A DNA stretch of 64,000 nt. Source: Caulobacteraceae bacterium. GTDB lineage: Bacteria; Pseudomonadota; Alphaproteobacteria; Caulobacterales; Caulobacteraceae. A model generated the notes under the pieces. That model ran no database searches and was not told where the DNA came from. It saw only the letters and a list, made by a program, of their open reading frames with translations. The translations under genes and the position numbers were made by a program. Numbering within the stretch: the stretch's first letter is position 1; each line of letters starts with the position of its first letter. Of the stretch, positions 38,189-48,718 are shown one piece after another. Location: NCBI GenBank assembly GCA_947475415.1, contig CANJLH010000004.1:62001-126000 (forward strand). The letters are read 5' to 3'.

Positions 38189-38980
38189 TTAGCCCTTTGC
38201 CAGACTGGCGGTGACCTGACCCAACCGGCCGATGACGCCCTCGCCCAGATCGCCGGGCTTCAGCCATAGCTCGGTGGTCAGCAGGCCGGTGAGCAACAAG
38301 GCCCCGTCCTCGACCACCCAGCCCATTTCATCCAGCGCCTCGCACAGCACCCCCAGCGCCAGGCGCGGGTCCTCCAGCCGCTCGCCGATGCGCCGCGCCA
38401 TCACCTGTTCGCCGTTGCGCGAAATGGTCGCCTCATCTTCCAGCACCCCCTCCGGCCATCCCGGGGTCTCCGGGCCAAGGACGATACCGGCGTTGGCGAT
38501 GGAGTCAGCGATCAACAAATTGATGTGTGAGGAATCGATCGGCGTCGCCATCCGCTGCTCGACGATTTCGAAGGCCGCGATGGTCCCCACCACCTCATAG
38601 GTCTTGCCGCCCCCCGGCTTTGCGCCGACCCCGATGCGCAGGCAGATCTCAGTCTCCAGGCCCAGCAGCCGGCGGCCCCGCCCATCCAGGGTCACCTCCG
38701 AACCCTGCACCTGGTGATCCCAAAGCGGCGCGCACAGCGGCTTGGCGATCACCAGGCCGGGCGCCACATTGGAGCCGGACGAGCGCTGCATGCCCGCCAC
38801 CTTGAAACCGGCGATCCGGGCGCCGGCGGGCATCACAAGCTGGTTGACGCGTGTCTGCACCCGATAGGCGTCGGCCCGCTCCAGCGGCGGCAGGCCCGGC
38901 GGTAGCGACACCACGGCCGCCTGGGCGCGCGCCTCGGCGATAGCGCTAGCGGCGCGGTCGATCTCGGCGTCGGTGTACAT
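38189..38980 (-). CDS. 2-keto-4-pentenoate hydratase / fumarylacetoacetase-fold protein
   Basis: A 263-residue protein starting MYTDAEIDRAASAIAEARAQ. The fold is that of MhpD/fumarylacetoacetate-hydrolase relatives: AYRVQTRVNQL, IAGFKVAG, the acidic LGLETEICLRIG (metal ligands) and IAAFEIVEQRM. These enzymes hydrate 2-hydroxypentadienoates or cleave/decarboxylate related acids in meta-cleavage pathways. It is on the - strand beside the convergent fusion gene and has no partner immediately adjacent. The substrate is not predictable. Confidence 0.85.
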   Translation of the reverse strand: MYTDAEIDRAASAIAEARAQAAVVSLPPGLPPLERADAYRVQTRVNQLVMPAGARIAGFKVAGMQRSSGSNVAPGLVIAKPLCAPLWDHQVQGSEVTLDGRGRRLLGLETEICLRIGVGAKPGGGKTYEVVGTIAAFEIVEQRMATPIDSSHINLLIADSIANAGIVLGPETPGWPEGVLEDEATISRNGEQVMARRIGERLEDPRLALGVLCEALDEMGWVVEDGALLLTGLLTTELWLKPGDLGEGVIGRLGQVTASLAKG

Positions 38981-39186
38981 GGCTACCCCCCATGGGCTCG
39001 CGTGTTCGGGCGACATCATGACTGAACCCCGCCTCTCCGAAGCCCAACCCTCGCTGTCCTACCTTCGCTGTCGGCGTCCGAGCGGCCCGCCCCTCATCCA
39101 TGACATCCTGCCTGCATAGGCGCAGGCTCTCAATCCAGGTGTGTCAAACTCTCGGATCGTTGCGTCAGGGTCTGGACGTCAGCCAA

Positions 39187-39594
39187 TCACTGCCTCCCCT
39201 CAACATGCTTGGCGAAGTTGTCCAGGATCGCCTGCCATCCGCCGCGCTGCATTTCGATGGGGTTCTCGGCTTCGGCGTCGAAGGTGACGCGCACCGTGAC
39301 TCCGTCCGCCCCCGGCATGAACTCGACCACGCAGGCTCGGTCGCCGAGCTCATAAGCGATCAATTTCTCCGGCTCGACCCGGGTGTAGACGCCGGCGAAA
39401 TCGAAGCCGAAGCTGCCGTCCTTGGCTTCCATTCGCGAACTGAACGCGCCGCCCACTCGCAGGTCCACGGTGGACGCGGTGGTGTGCCAGTCGTCCGACG
39501 CCGCGTTCCACCGCATGATGTCGGCGGGCGTCACATAGGCGCTCCAAACCTTGGCGATGGGTGCGTGGACAAGTTTTTCGACCGTAATTTTCAT
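39187..39594 (-). CDS. SRPBCC (AHSA1-like) ligand-binding family protein
   Basis: A 135-residue START/Bet v1-like protein beginning MKITVEKLVHAPIAKVWSAYV, which continues with the typical TPADIMRWNAASDDWHT. GGAFSSRMEAKDGSFGFDFAGVY follows, and it ends with GGWQAILDNFAKHVEG. These short proteins bind hydrophobic ligands in a helix-grip cavity, and many neighbour regulators or catabolic genes. It stands alone on the - strand, with about 200 bp upstream of the next gene. Function is unknown beyond the family. Confidence 0.88.
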   Translation of the reverse strand: MKITVEKLVHAPIAKVWSAYVTPADIMRWNAASDDWHTTASTVDLRVGGAFSSRMEAKDGSFGFDFAGVYTRVEPEKLIAYELGDRACVVEFMPGADGVTVRVTFDAEAENPIEMQRGGWQAILDNFAKHVEGRQ

Positions 39595-39688
39595 GAGGTG
39601 CTTTCCGGGGAGATATTGATTTCCGCCTATATGATACCCGATCCCCCACCGCTCAGAAATCCAACCTTCCGCGCCCGCTCGCGCGCCC

Positions 39689-39925
39689 TCACCCTCCGTC
39701 CAGCCCCTCCAGCATCTCCCCCACCTCCTCCATCAGCGCCCGCAACGCCCGCCGCTCGGCGATCACCGCGGCGCTGTACTCGCCGTGCTTGAAGGCGTTG
39801 CGGTTGCCCCTTGGGGCGCCGGCCCGGGCGCCGTGCATGCGGCAGCGGCGGGCTCCTCGCACGGCCGGGGCGCGGCAGTGTGGGCCTGACCGGGTCGTCG
39901 CCCCACAGCGCCGCGCCGCCCGCAT
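39689..39925 (-). CDS. HGG-motif small protein, phage-like (GxPRGNRNAxKHG)
   Basis: A 78-residue protein. A Cys/Arg-rich N-terminus (RRCGATTRSGPHCRAPAV, then CRMHGARAGAPRGNRN) is followed by AFKHGEYSAAVIAERRALRALMEE. The C-x(8)-C, C-x-x-H-G and GNRNA-x-KHG motifs define a family of short proteins common in alphaproteobacterial prophages and next to terminase-like genes. A small zinc site (Cys3His) is likely. It lies 23 bp downstream of the next gene (39949-40464) on the same strand and forms a pair with it. No other phage genes are visible nearby. Confidence 0.65.
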   Translation of the reverse strand: MRAARRCGATTRSGPHCRAPAVRGARRCRMHGARAGAPRGNRNAFKHGEYSAAVIAERRALRALMEEVGEMLEGLDGG

Positions 39926-39948
39926 CGCCGCAACGGCGCCGCCTGCGC

Positions 39949-40464
39949 TCACAGCCAGGGATTGGCCGGCAGGGAAATGGCCGCGTTCACGGTCCCCACC
40001 ACCGCCTGGCCGCCGGACTCCACCGTCACATGCTCCACCCGCACCCGGTTGGCGCCCCGGCCGCGGCGGCGGTCCAGGGTGTCGACCTGGCGCACATAGA
40101 GCCCGGCCAGCTTGGCGACGTGGCGCAGATTGCGTTCGCGGCCCTCCGGGGACTGATGCTCCAGATTGGCCCGGCGCAGGCATTCGAACGCGGCGGCGTG
40201 CACCGCCACCATCTGAGCGGCCAGCAGTCCCTCGACCACATCGCGCGGGCCGAGCGCTTTCAAGGCATGGACCGTCGCGGCGACCCCTTCGCGACGTTCT
40301 TCCGCCGTCGATCCGGTGATCGGCGCCAGGGCGTTGGCGGTCTGCGCGATCAGATGCCCGCTCAACCGCGGATCGACAGCGCCGGTCGCCTGGGCGAAGT
40401 CGAGGTCGTTGAGACAAAGTGAAATCGTCTCCGCCTCTGGTGTGGGAAGCGTGTGGTCGGTCAA
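39949..40464 (-). CDS. hypothetical protein of a phage-associated family
   Basis: A 171-residue protein. I place the start at a TTG (40464) with AGGA 7 nt upstream; a longer frame begins at another TTG at 40542. The core is helical (LLAAQMVAVHAAAFECLRRANL, then RHVAKLAGLYVRQVDTLDRRRG). The end reads HVTVESGGQAVVGTVNA, a motif often seen, as GGQAIVG, in proteins encoded beside the HGG-motif protein. The pair recurs, as I recall, in alphaproteobacterial chromosomes and looks like a domesticated phage remnant. Function is unknown. Confidence 0.65.
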   Translation of the reverse strand: MTDHTLPTPEAETISLCLNDLDFAQATGAVDPRLSGHLIAQTANALAPITGSTAEERREGVAATVHALKALGPRDVVEGLLAAQMVAVHAAAFECLRRANLEHQSPEGRERNLRHVAKLAGLYVRQVDTLDRRRGRGANRVRVEHVTVESGGQAVVGTVNAAISLPANPWL

Positions 40465-40612
40465 GGCGCAATCCTGATCTTGGGTTGGCGTTCTGCGGCC
40501 CAAAGTGTGCGGCGCACCTACGTCAAAAACGGACGTTTCCAAGGTGCATGGGATTGATCCTCGAAATTTCGAACCCCGGGGCGTTTTTTGACCCTGCCGC
40601 CCTCGTCACCGC

Positions 40613-41803
40613 CTACCCCGCCAGCGCCGCGATCTCGTCCGGCCCGCATCCGAGCTCCTCCAGCAGGGCTCGGGTGTGCTGGCCCAGCATCGGCGCCATG
40701 CGCGGCTCCACCTTGGGTTCGTCCAGGATCTTGAAGGGACTGTCGACGGTCTTCAGGCCCAGACCGTCGACGATGTCGGGTAACAGGCCGTTGGCGTAGA
40801 GCTGCATGTCGTTGGGGTGATCGGTGACCTCGGCGACGATGCTGAAGGTGACGCCGGCCGCATCCAGGACATCTCGCCATTCGGCGTAGGGCCGGGTGAT
40901 GAACACGTCCTCCATCACGGCCACCAGCGCCGCGGCGTTGGCCATCCGGGCTCGGTAGCTTTCGAACCTGGGGTCCGTCTTCCATTCCGGGTGACCAAGG
41001 GCGTCGCAGAAGAACGGCCACTCCTTCAGGGAGTTGCTCATGCCCAGCAGCAGTTCGCGCCCATCGGCGCAGCGGAAGGACTCGGATAGCGGGGTGCGCT
41101 TGCCCCGCGGACCGCGTGGGGTCAGCTCGATGTCGCAGAGCGCCGCCTGCACCTGACACGAATTCGACCACAGGCCATTGGCAATCAGGGACGTGGCCGC
41201 AACCCCGCCCTGACCCGTGGCCTGTCGCCGATAAAGCGCCGTGACGATGGCCGCGTACATGGAGACCGCGGTCGGATGATCCCCCATCCCCACCACCGGA
41301 TGGCCGTAGGGCGCATCGCCATTGTCGCGGGTCATAGCCATCAGGCCCGATCGCGCCCACCAGCCGGTGGTGTCATAGGCCGTGCGGTCTCTCTCCGGTC
41401 CCTCTTCGCCATAGGGCGTCATCGAGGCGTAGATCAGCCGCGGATTGATCGCCATCAGCGCCTCGGCGGTCACTCCCAACTCTTCGCGCGTTGCGAACGG
41501 GAAATTGGTGATGAACACATCGGCCCTGGCCACCAGTCGCCGCAGCACCGCCTGGGCCTCCGCCTTGTGAAGGTCGATGGCCAGGCTCTCCTTGTTGCGG
41601 CCGTCGAGGGTCCAGAAGTAGTCAATGGTCCCGCCGCTGGGATCGCGCATCAGGATCAAGTCGCGATAGCGGTCCCCCGCCTTCGGCTCCTCGATCTTGA
41701 TCACCCGCGCCCCGAAGTCAGACAGGATCGCCGCGGCGGCCGGGCCGGCGATGAAGCTGGCGCAGTCGATGACCAGCAGGTCGGAGAAGACGTGCTCGCT
41801 CAC
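40613..41803 (-). CDS. CaiB/BaiF-type CoA transferase
   Basis: A 396-residue family III CoA transferase. The start is GTG (MSEHVFSDLLVIDCASFIAGPAAAA) with GAGGCG upstream, and it lies 10 bp after the dienelactone hydrolase stop. Motifs are SDFGARVIKIEEPKAGD, GRNKESLAIDLHKAE and GMGDHPTA, with the catalytic Asp. The C-terminal domain ends with the usual HTRALLEELGCGPDEIAAL. It is a paralogue of the enzyme at 13948-15141 (same fold, much divergence). It is probably co-transcribed with the dienelactone hydrolase, suggesting a shared pathway for a lactone- or ring-derived acid. Confidence 0.92.
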   Translation of the reverse strand: MSEHVFSDLLVIDCASFIAGPAAAAILSDFGARVIKIEEPKAGDRYRDLILMRDPSGGTIDYFWTLDGRNKESLAIDLHKAEAQAVLRRLVARADVFITNFPFATREELGVTAEALMAINPRLIYASMTPYGEEGPERDRTAYDTTGWWARSGLMAMTRDNGDAPYGHPVVGMGDHPTAVSMYAAIVTALYRRQATGQGGVAATSLIANGLWSNSCQVQAALCDIELTPRGPRGKRTPLSESFRCADGRELLLGMSNSLKEWPFFCDALGHPEWKTDPRFESYRARMANAAALVAVMEDVFITRPYAEWRDVLDAAGVTFSIVAEVTDHPNDMQLYANGLLPDIVDGLGLKTVDSPFKILDEPKVEPRMAPMLGQHTRALLEELGCGPDEIAALAG

Positions 41804-41813
41804 TGAGGACGCC

Positions 41814-43627
<1,814 letters not shown>

Positions 43628-43633
43628 GCGCGC

Positions 43634-44542
43634 TTACGAACCCGCCTTCGCCACGATCTCAGCCCCAAATTTCGCGGCGTTATCGCACCATTCCGCCACG
43701 CTCTTGCCGGCGATATGTACGCCGACCCAGCTAATCCCCATGGCCTCGAGCCGTCCCATGGCGTCCAGCGCCGCTTGCGCCCCGCCTTCCGGAAGGTGGA
43801 AACTGTCCAGCACGATGTCGATCGGCCGGGTGCGGCCCTGTACGGCGACTTGCTCATGCATGTAGGCGATGCCGGCGGCCAGCGCCGCCTCATCACCCAT
43901 GGGCACGGTGCGGGCGGTCTTGGCGACCGGAGAGTCGGCGGGGACGTTAAAGGGAAGCCAGGCGTCGCCGTACTCCACCGCGCGGCGGATCGCGCGCTTG
44001 GCGTTTCCGCCGACCCAGACCGGCGGGTGCGGCTTTTGCACCGAATGCGGCAGGATGCGATTGCCCAAGGCTTGGTATCCCGTGCCCTTGAAGCTGAACT
44101 CGTCATTGGTCCAGGCGGCGATCATGGCGGCCAGGTACTCGTCTGTCAGCTCATTGCGCAGGTCGTGATCAACGCCGACCGCCTTGTATTCCCCCTTCAG
44201 ATAACCCACGCCAACCCCAAGGATCATCCGTCCGCCGGAGAACAGGTCGAGCGAATTGACCGCCCGGGCGGTGATGAAGGGGTTGCGATAGGGCAGCACC
44301 AGGATCGCCGTCTGGATGCGGATCTTCTTTGTCGCGCCGGCGACAAAACCCAGCGCCGCGAATGGATCGGGCGACAGGTGGCCACCGCCGTCCAGCCAGC
44401 GGCCGGTGGGAACCGGATGATCCGTCACGCTGCAGGCGTGGAAACCCGCCGCCTCCGCTGCGCGCGCTAGGATCGCCAGCGAGGATTCGCCGCCAATGGT
44501 TTCGGAAATCATGTCCTGGGGAAGCGCGACCGAGATTTTCAT
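43634..44542 (-). CDS. LLM class flavin-dependent oxidoreductase
   Basis: A 302-residue luciferase-like monooxygenase fold. It starts MKISVALPQDMISE and contains ACSVTDHPVPTGRW, IRIQTAILVLPYRNPF and MILGVGVGYLKGEYKAVGVD. The conserved HPPVWVGGNAKRAIRRAVEYGDAW identifies the family. The subgroup resembles F420-dependent or FMN-dependent enzymes; proteobacteria mostly use FMN. It lies between an aldo-keto reductase and a divergent acyl-CoA ligase, so a role in oxidative catabolism of an acid or alcohol is likely. The substrate cannot be named. Confidence 0.88.
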   Translation of the reverse strand: MKISVALPQDMISETIGGESSLAILARAAEAAGFHACSVTDHPVPTGRWLDGGGHLSPDPFAALGFVAGATKKIRIQTAILVLPYRNPFITARAVNSLDLFSGGRMILGVGVGYLKGEYKAVGVDHDLRNELTDEYLAAMIAAWTNDEFSFKGTGYQALGNRILPHSVQKPHPPVWVGGNAKRAIRRAVEYGDAWLPFNVPADSPVAKTARTVPMGDEAALAAGIAYMHEQVAVQGRTRPIDIVLDSFHLPEGGAQAALDAMGRLEAMGISWVGVHIAGKSVAEWCDNAAKFGAEIVAKAGS

Positions 44543-44691
44543 CCTGCCCTCATATTGGCCTGACGCGCCGACTGCGCGCCGCCGGACACTAGGCCGCCCC
44601 GCACCGGCTGGACAATGGGCGCACCGCCATCGCATGCGGCCGGGGAATTCATTATAGCCATGGCGGTAGTCATCGGCCGGAGCCGCCAGCG

Positions 44692-46131
44692 TTGAGCATC
44701 CTATCGGACACCATTGAACAGACGCTGGCCGTGGGCCAGGCCAACGCTTTCGAGATTGATGGCCGATGGGTCTCCCGCGCTGAAACGAACGAACATGTCG
44801 CCGCCCTGCGCAGGGCCCTTCGAACCTTCAGCCTGCCGCCCGGCGGGCGCGTCGGCGTTATTGCGCGCAACCGGCTGGGTCCGGCGGCGGCGATGATCGC
44901 GGCGATGGCGGAGGACCTGTGTGTCGCCCCGCTCAACCCGTTTCAAAGCGCGGCCTCCCTGGCCTCGGACGTGGCCCGACTCGAACTGTCGGCGCTGATC
45001 GGCGAGCCGGTTGATCTGGTCCCGGATATCCTTGTCGCCGACCCTGCTTGCGGCATAATAACCAGCCATCCCGCTGCGTCCGGGGTGATGCGGAAGCCCG
45101 CCTTCCAAGGCTTGCGAGCCGACCTGAACACCGCGCTGCTTTTGCCCACCAGCGGAACCACCGGCGCGCCCAAGCGGGTCCCGATCCGTCCCGACACCTG
45201 GCACGCCACGCTCACGGCGGGTGCGCGCCCCAAGTCCGATGGCGACGTTGTGATCCAGTATTCGCCGCTGGCGCACATCGCCGGCGCGCTCACGGTTTCA
45301 GGCATGGCGGTGCGCGGCGATGCGGTCGTCCTGCTGGAAAAATTCAGCGTCGAGGGCTGGCTCGACGCCGTGCGCCGTTACCGCCCCAAGACCGCCAGCT
45401 TGCCTCCCACCATGATGCGGATGGTGATGACAGCCGCACCTGTTCCCTCGGACCTCGCCAGCGTCGAGGTGGTGATGAGCGGCCAGTCACCGGTGGATTG
45501 GGAACTGGCGCGCGCGTTCGAGGCAAAGTACGGCGTCATTGTGTGTGGCAACTACGGGGCGACAGAATTCTGCGGTCCGATCGCCGCCGGAACCGCAGAG
45601 CACCGGCGCGAGTTCGGAGATAGAAAATGGGGCAGCGTCGGGCGCCTGCGTCGCGACCTAGCCAATGCGCGCATTGTCGATCCGCAGACCAACCTGGAAA
45701 TGCCTCCGGGTGAGGCCGGCATCCTCGAAGTTCAGGTGTTTCGCATCGGACCGGACTGGATGCGCACCTCAGACCTCGCTGCCTTGGATTCGGACGACTT
45801 CCTCTACATCCACGGCCGCGCCGATGACGCGATCATGCGCGGTGGCTTCAAGATCCTGCCGGAGACGGTCGCCGATGTGCTCAGATCGTTTCCCGGCGTG
45901 GCCGATGTCGGCGTCGCCGGCCTTCCGGATGAGCGGCTGGGCGCAGTTCCGGTGGCCGCCGTGGAAATGACTCGCGGCGCGTCAATCCCGACAGAGGCGG
46001 AACTCATCGCCTTCGCCCGCGCAAGGCTTCTGACCTATCAGGCGCCCGTTCGCGCATTGGCCGTCCATGCGCTTCCGCGTACGCCGACCTTGAAGATCGA
46101 TCGGCGAGCCCTGCTGGCGCTTTTCGACTGA
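44692..46131 (+). CDS. AMP-binding acyl-CoA synthetase-like protein
   Basis: A 479-residue adenylate-forming enzyme starting at TTG (44692; MSILSDTIEQTLAVG). The P-loop is LLPTSGTTGAPKRVP, followed by GNYGATEFCGP (A5-like) and MRTSDLAALDSDDFLYIHGRADD (A7/A8). The C-terminal Lys lies in RTPTLKIDRRALL. The enzyme is shorter than most acyl-CoA ligases (about 520-550). It is divergent from the LLM gene (about 150 bp) and is the last gene before the cluster of tail-anchored proteins, which it converges on. Whether it activates an acid for the block or for lipid metabolism is unclear. Confidence 0.85.
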   Translation: MSILSDTIEQTLAVGQANAFEIDGRWVSRAETNEHVAALRRALRTFSLPPGGRVGVIARNRLGPAAAMIAAMAEDLCVAPLNPFQSAASLASDVARLELSALIGEPVDLVPDILVADPACGIITSHPAASGVMRKPAFQGLRADLNTALLLPTSGTTGAPKRVPIRPDTWHATLTAGARPKSDGDVVIQYSPLAHIAGALTVSGMAVRGDAVVLLEKFSVEGWLDAVRRYRPKTASLPPTMMRMVMTAAPVPSDLASVEVVMSGQSPVDWELARAFEAKYGVIVCGNYGATEFCGPIAAGTAEHRREFGDRKWGSVGRLRRDLANARIVDPQTNLEMPPGEAGILEVQVFRIGPDWMRTSDLAALDSDDFLYIHGRADDAIMRGGFKILPETVADVLRSFPGVADVGVAGLPDERLGAVPVAAVEMTRGASIPTEAELIAFARARLLTYQAPVRALAVHALPRTPTLKIDRRALLALFD

Positions 46132-46147
46132 TCCGTCGGGTCCCAGA

Positions 46148-46588
46148 TCATGAGGCGTGCTTCAAGGCCGCGATCAAGAGCAGCACACCCACCACAACCA
46201 ACGCCACTGTGGCGAAGATCCACCTGCGGGGCGACCTGGGAACCTCTGTCAATGGTCCGGGCTCTGGCTCAGGCGGTGTCGCCTCCGCGATCTCAGGCTG
46301 CGACAGGGCGTCCACAGGCGAAGGATCACCCTCTCTGTCATCTTGCGCCGGAAATTCTGCATCCGCGTCAACGAGCGCAGGCTCCACGGGATCGCGCCAG
46401 GGCGCCCGATAGATTTGGTCCAGAATTTGAGACAGCGGCGCGGAGTCCCCCTCGGGTGGCGTCAGAAAAGTCTCGAAATCGATATTCGGGTCGTCGGGGG
46501 CGCTCTGGCCGCTCTTAGGACCTTCACCACGGCCGTCGTTTCCCCCGCCCGCCACCCTGAATTCCCAGCTGTGCGCGCGACCCTCCAC
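46148..46588 (-). CDS. tail-anchored protein with ILDQIYR motif, copy A
   Basis: A 146-residue protein from a GTG start (46588); no clear ribosome site is visible. The first 50 residues are low-complexity and polar. The motif LSQILDQIYRAPWRD lies at about 52-66. A Pro/Glu/Asp-rich linker follows, then PRSPRRW, and one hydrophobic helix (IFATVALVVVGVLLLIAAL, about 124-142) with only four residues after it. By the positive-inside rule the body is cytoplasmic and the C-terminus is anchored. It is one of four adjacent genes sharing this layout. I do not recognise the family. Confidence 0.7.
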   Translation of the reverse strand: MEGRAHSWEFRVAGGGNDGRGEGPKSGQSAPDDPNIDFETFLTPPEGDSAPLSQILDQIYRAPWRDPVEPALVDADAEFPAQDDREGDPSPVDALSQPEIAEATPPEPEPGPLTEVPRSPRRWIFATVALVVVGVLLLIAALKHAS

Positions 46589-46713
46589 AAACTGAACGGC
46601 CGCGATGACACTCTGAAGAATTTAAGGCGGAAGTTTCGCGGTGAACGCCACGCCCCTCCGATTGCATCGCATCAAATTGACGCACCCTGCAGCGCAGGAA
46701 ATAGCTTTCGCCA

Positions 46714-47058
46714 CTAATTCAACAGCCACAACGCAAGCAGAAGGACGGCTAGTAAGCCTGCGATCGCCACCAGCATCACATCAAGCGCGCGATCCGGCTG
46801 TTTAAGCCGGGTCATCGACGCCATGAAGCCCGTGCTTGCCGCAGTTTCGAGCGACAGGTCGAGACTGGGCGCACCGCACCCCTCGGAGTCCAGGACATTG
46901 TCCTGACGATAAGGTTTTCTATAAATCTGGTCGAGAATTTGACCAACCGGGGGCGCTTCGGCGAGCTCCGCCAGGAGGTCATCGGGGTGAGAAATCAGTC
47001 CACCGTGCTCACCGCGACTTGGAGGCCGCTTCGCATTCCACTGATCTTGCCCCTGCAT
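46714..47058 (-). CDS. tail-anchored protein with ILDQIYR motif, copy B
   Basis: A 114-residue protein from the ATG at 47058 (MQGQDQWNAKRPPSRGEHGG); a TTG at 47094 would add 12 residues. The motif is VGQILDQIYRKPYRQ (about 38-52), closest to copy A. A short polar linker with few prolines follows. The C-terminus is one helix (VMLVAIAGLLAVLLLALWLL) that ends one residue before the stop. The protein starts about 44 bp after the stop of copy C, so co-transcription is likely. Function is unknown. The motif/linker/anchor layout is the same as in copies A, C and D. Confidence 0.7.
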   Translation of the reverse strand: MQGQDQWNAKRPPSRGEHGGLISHPDDLLAELAEAPPVGQILDQIYRKPYRQDNVLDSEGCGAPSLDLSLETAASTGFMASMTRLKQPDRALDVMLVAIAGLLAVLLLALWLLN

Positions 47059-47101
47059 TCGAACCGTCTCGCCCTCGGTCAGCGCCCTTGTCAACCGACC
47101 G

Positions 47102-47713
47102 TCAGGTCGGCGTCATTACATTGACCATGAATGCGAACATCGCGATCAGAACGCCGGTCACCAAAGCAAATATCACCACGCCCGGCCGGGGACGGGGTGC
47201 AAAAATCGCTTCTGGGACCAGGGACTCACGCAGTGTTGGGGGCGCCGCGACGTCCGGATCGGTCATCTGCAGCAGACCGACAGGCCTGAATTCTTCAGGT
47301 TCCTCGACCTGGGCCGCAGCAGTCGCGACCATATCTTCGGTACGAAGTTCAAGTTCGTCCAAGCCGGCTGGGGCTGCCGGCCCCTCGACCTCTATCAGAC
47401 TAACTTCAAGTCCGCTCGGAGCTTCAGGCTCAACCGGCGCAACAAGCTTGCTAGGCCGGCGAACCTCCTGTTCCCCGTCGATGCTGCTAGCGGTGGAATT
47501 CCTCTGCGTTGAGACCGCTGGCCTGGTCGACGCAGAACGAGCGCGCCTGGTTCTTCGAATGGCGGCCGGTCGTTGGACACGATAGATGAGGTCGAGCACC
47601 TGGCCGACTTCGACAACATCATTTTCAAGAGGTGCAATCCCGGGCACGCCGCCGGCATGCGCGACAGACACGTCTTCGCCGTCGACGTCATTGTCTCCGT
47701 GAAACCGGAGCAT
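47102..47713 (-). CDS. tail-anchored protein with LDLIYR motif, copy C
   Basis: A 203-residue protein from the ATG at 47713 (MLRFHGDNDVDGEDVS), with GAAGAAG just upstream; a GTG at 47734 is an alternative. The motif VEVGQVLDLIYRVQRPA (about 35-51) is followed by an Arg-rich patch (IRRTRRARS) and a long acidic/Pro/Ala linker (EVEGPAAPAGLDELEL and others). FAPRPRP precedes a helix (VVIFALVTGVLIAMFAFMV, about 179-197), with six residues behind it. The linker differs almost completely from those of copies A and B, which suggests rapid change outside the motif. Confidence 0.7.
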   Translation of the reverse strand: MLRFHGDNDVDGEDVSVAHAGGVPGIAPLENDVVEVGQVLDLIYRVQRPAAIRRTRRARSASTRPAVSTQRNSTASSIDGEQEVRRPSKLVAPVEPEAPSGLEVSLIEVEGPAAPAGLDELELRTEDMVATAAAQVEEPEEFRPVGLLQMTDPDVAAPPTLRESLVPEAIFAPRPRPGVVIFALVTGVLIAMFAFMVNVMTPT

Positions 47714-47885
47714 AGCTTCTTCGTGCGCCGCCACTGTTCAGTCCAAGCTGTTCGCCCCTGATGGGACTAACATAGCGATGATACCTGAACGGCGGCTAAC
47801 AACCAGCAGATGATTCGGAATCTGAGATTCACCCAGGGCAGACGCTATCCGTACTGCTAGGTTGGAAGCGTCTTCTGCGCCGCGA

Positions 47886-48431
47886 TCAAGTACGCGACAG
47901 GCTCAGAACCGACGCCAATAGTATGAGGGCGATCACCAAAACCGCGGACGCAAAAATCCGATAGCGCCCGGTCGACCGCGCCGCGGGAGGAGGGAAGAAT
48001 TGCTCGGCTTCCCCCAGTTGACCTTCGGGCCGAAGCGAAAACGGAGCGGCGTCAAGAACCTCGACGACTTCTACGACCTGACGGTCGTGCATCTGGGGCA
48101 GGTGTCCGTAGTCGATGGCGGCCTGCGGCCTTGGTCTGGGTTCCGAATAGGTTTTGAATCCGTCGTCTTGGCGAAGGTCAGAAATCCGGATCGACTCGAT
48201 CTCGACCGGCCGTTCAACCTCGCCGGGGGGATACTGGTCGAACGGGGGGGGCTGTGTCGGGAGCCGATAAACGCGCTGCAGCACTTCATCGACCGTCAGG
48301 TCGCCGCCACCCCATGGGTTGAGAAATAGGGCCGGATCAATAGCAAAACGTGACTCACCGCCCGCAGGCGCTCGCGCGCCCCCGTCGGCAATTCGCCGCA
48401 CACCTTTTCGCCCCACCAATTGTCTGTTCAA
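47886..48431 (-). CDS. tail-anchored protein with VLQRVYR motif, copy D
   Basis: A 181-residue protein if it starts at the TTG at 48431, which has GGGGAGAG upstream; the ATG at 48470 would add 13 residues. The motif, VDEVLQRVYRLPTQPP (about 47-62), is the most divergent copy but keeps the hydrophobic heptad, Y-R and Pro. The linker contains YPPGEVERPVEIESIRISDL and many Pro/Gln. A basic ARSTGRYR precedes one helix (IFASAVLVIALILLASVL, about 159-176), with five residues after it. It is the first gene of the run. A 172-bp gap separates it from copy C, and 287 bp from the desaturase. Confidence 0.7.
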   Translation of the reverse strand: MNRQLVGRKGVRRIADGGARAPAGGESRFAIDPALFLNPWGGGDLTVDEVLQRVYRLPTQPPPFDQYPPGEVERPVEIESIRISDLRQDDGFKTYSEPRPRPQAAIDYGHLPQMHDRQVVEVVEVLDAAPFSLRPEGQLGEAEQFFPPPAARSTGRYRIFASAVLVIALILLASVLSLSRT

Positions 48432-48718
48432 GGCGCTCTCTCCCCACAACCTCCCATAGCGTGATGCCATTATGGTTAACAACGAAAAGGTAAGTTTTTT
48501 GCACAGACAGTTGCATCACCGCGCCCCAAAGCGGCGCAATCGTCGGTGGAATGCGAATCCGGCCCGATTTTCCGGCGCGTATGGCTCAATCCGACAACCA
48601 GCGGGCGCAAAATAGACCAGGGCCCGATCAATTGAGGTCACCCGCCGCAAAATTGATTCGGAATGGCAATGTGTGGCGCAACCGGCGCTTCGGTCCCAGG
48701 CGCCGCAATCGACCGTAG

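Noticed and set aside
48432-48718. Possible extra tail-anchored gene between copy D and the desaturase
   Set aside because: No frame in this gap shows the Y-R motif or a C-terminal hydrophobic helix.
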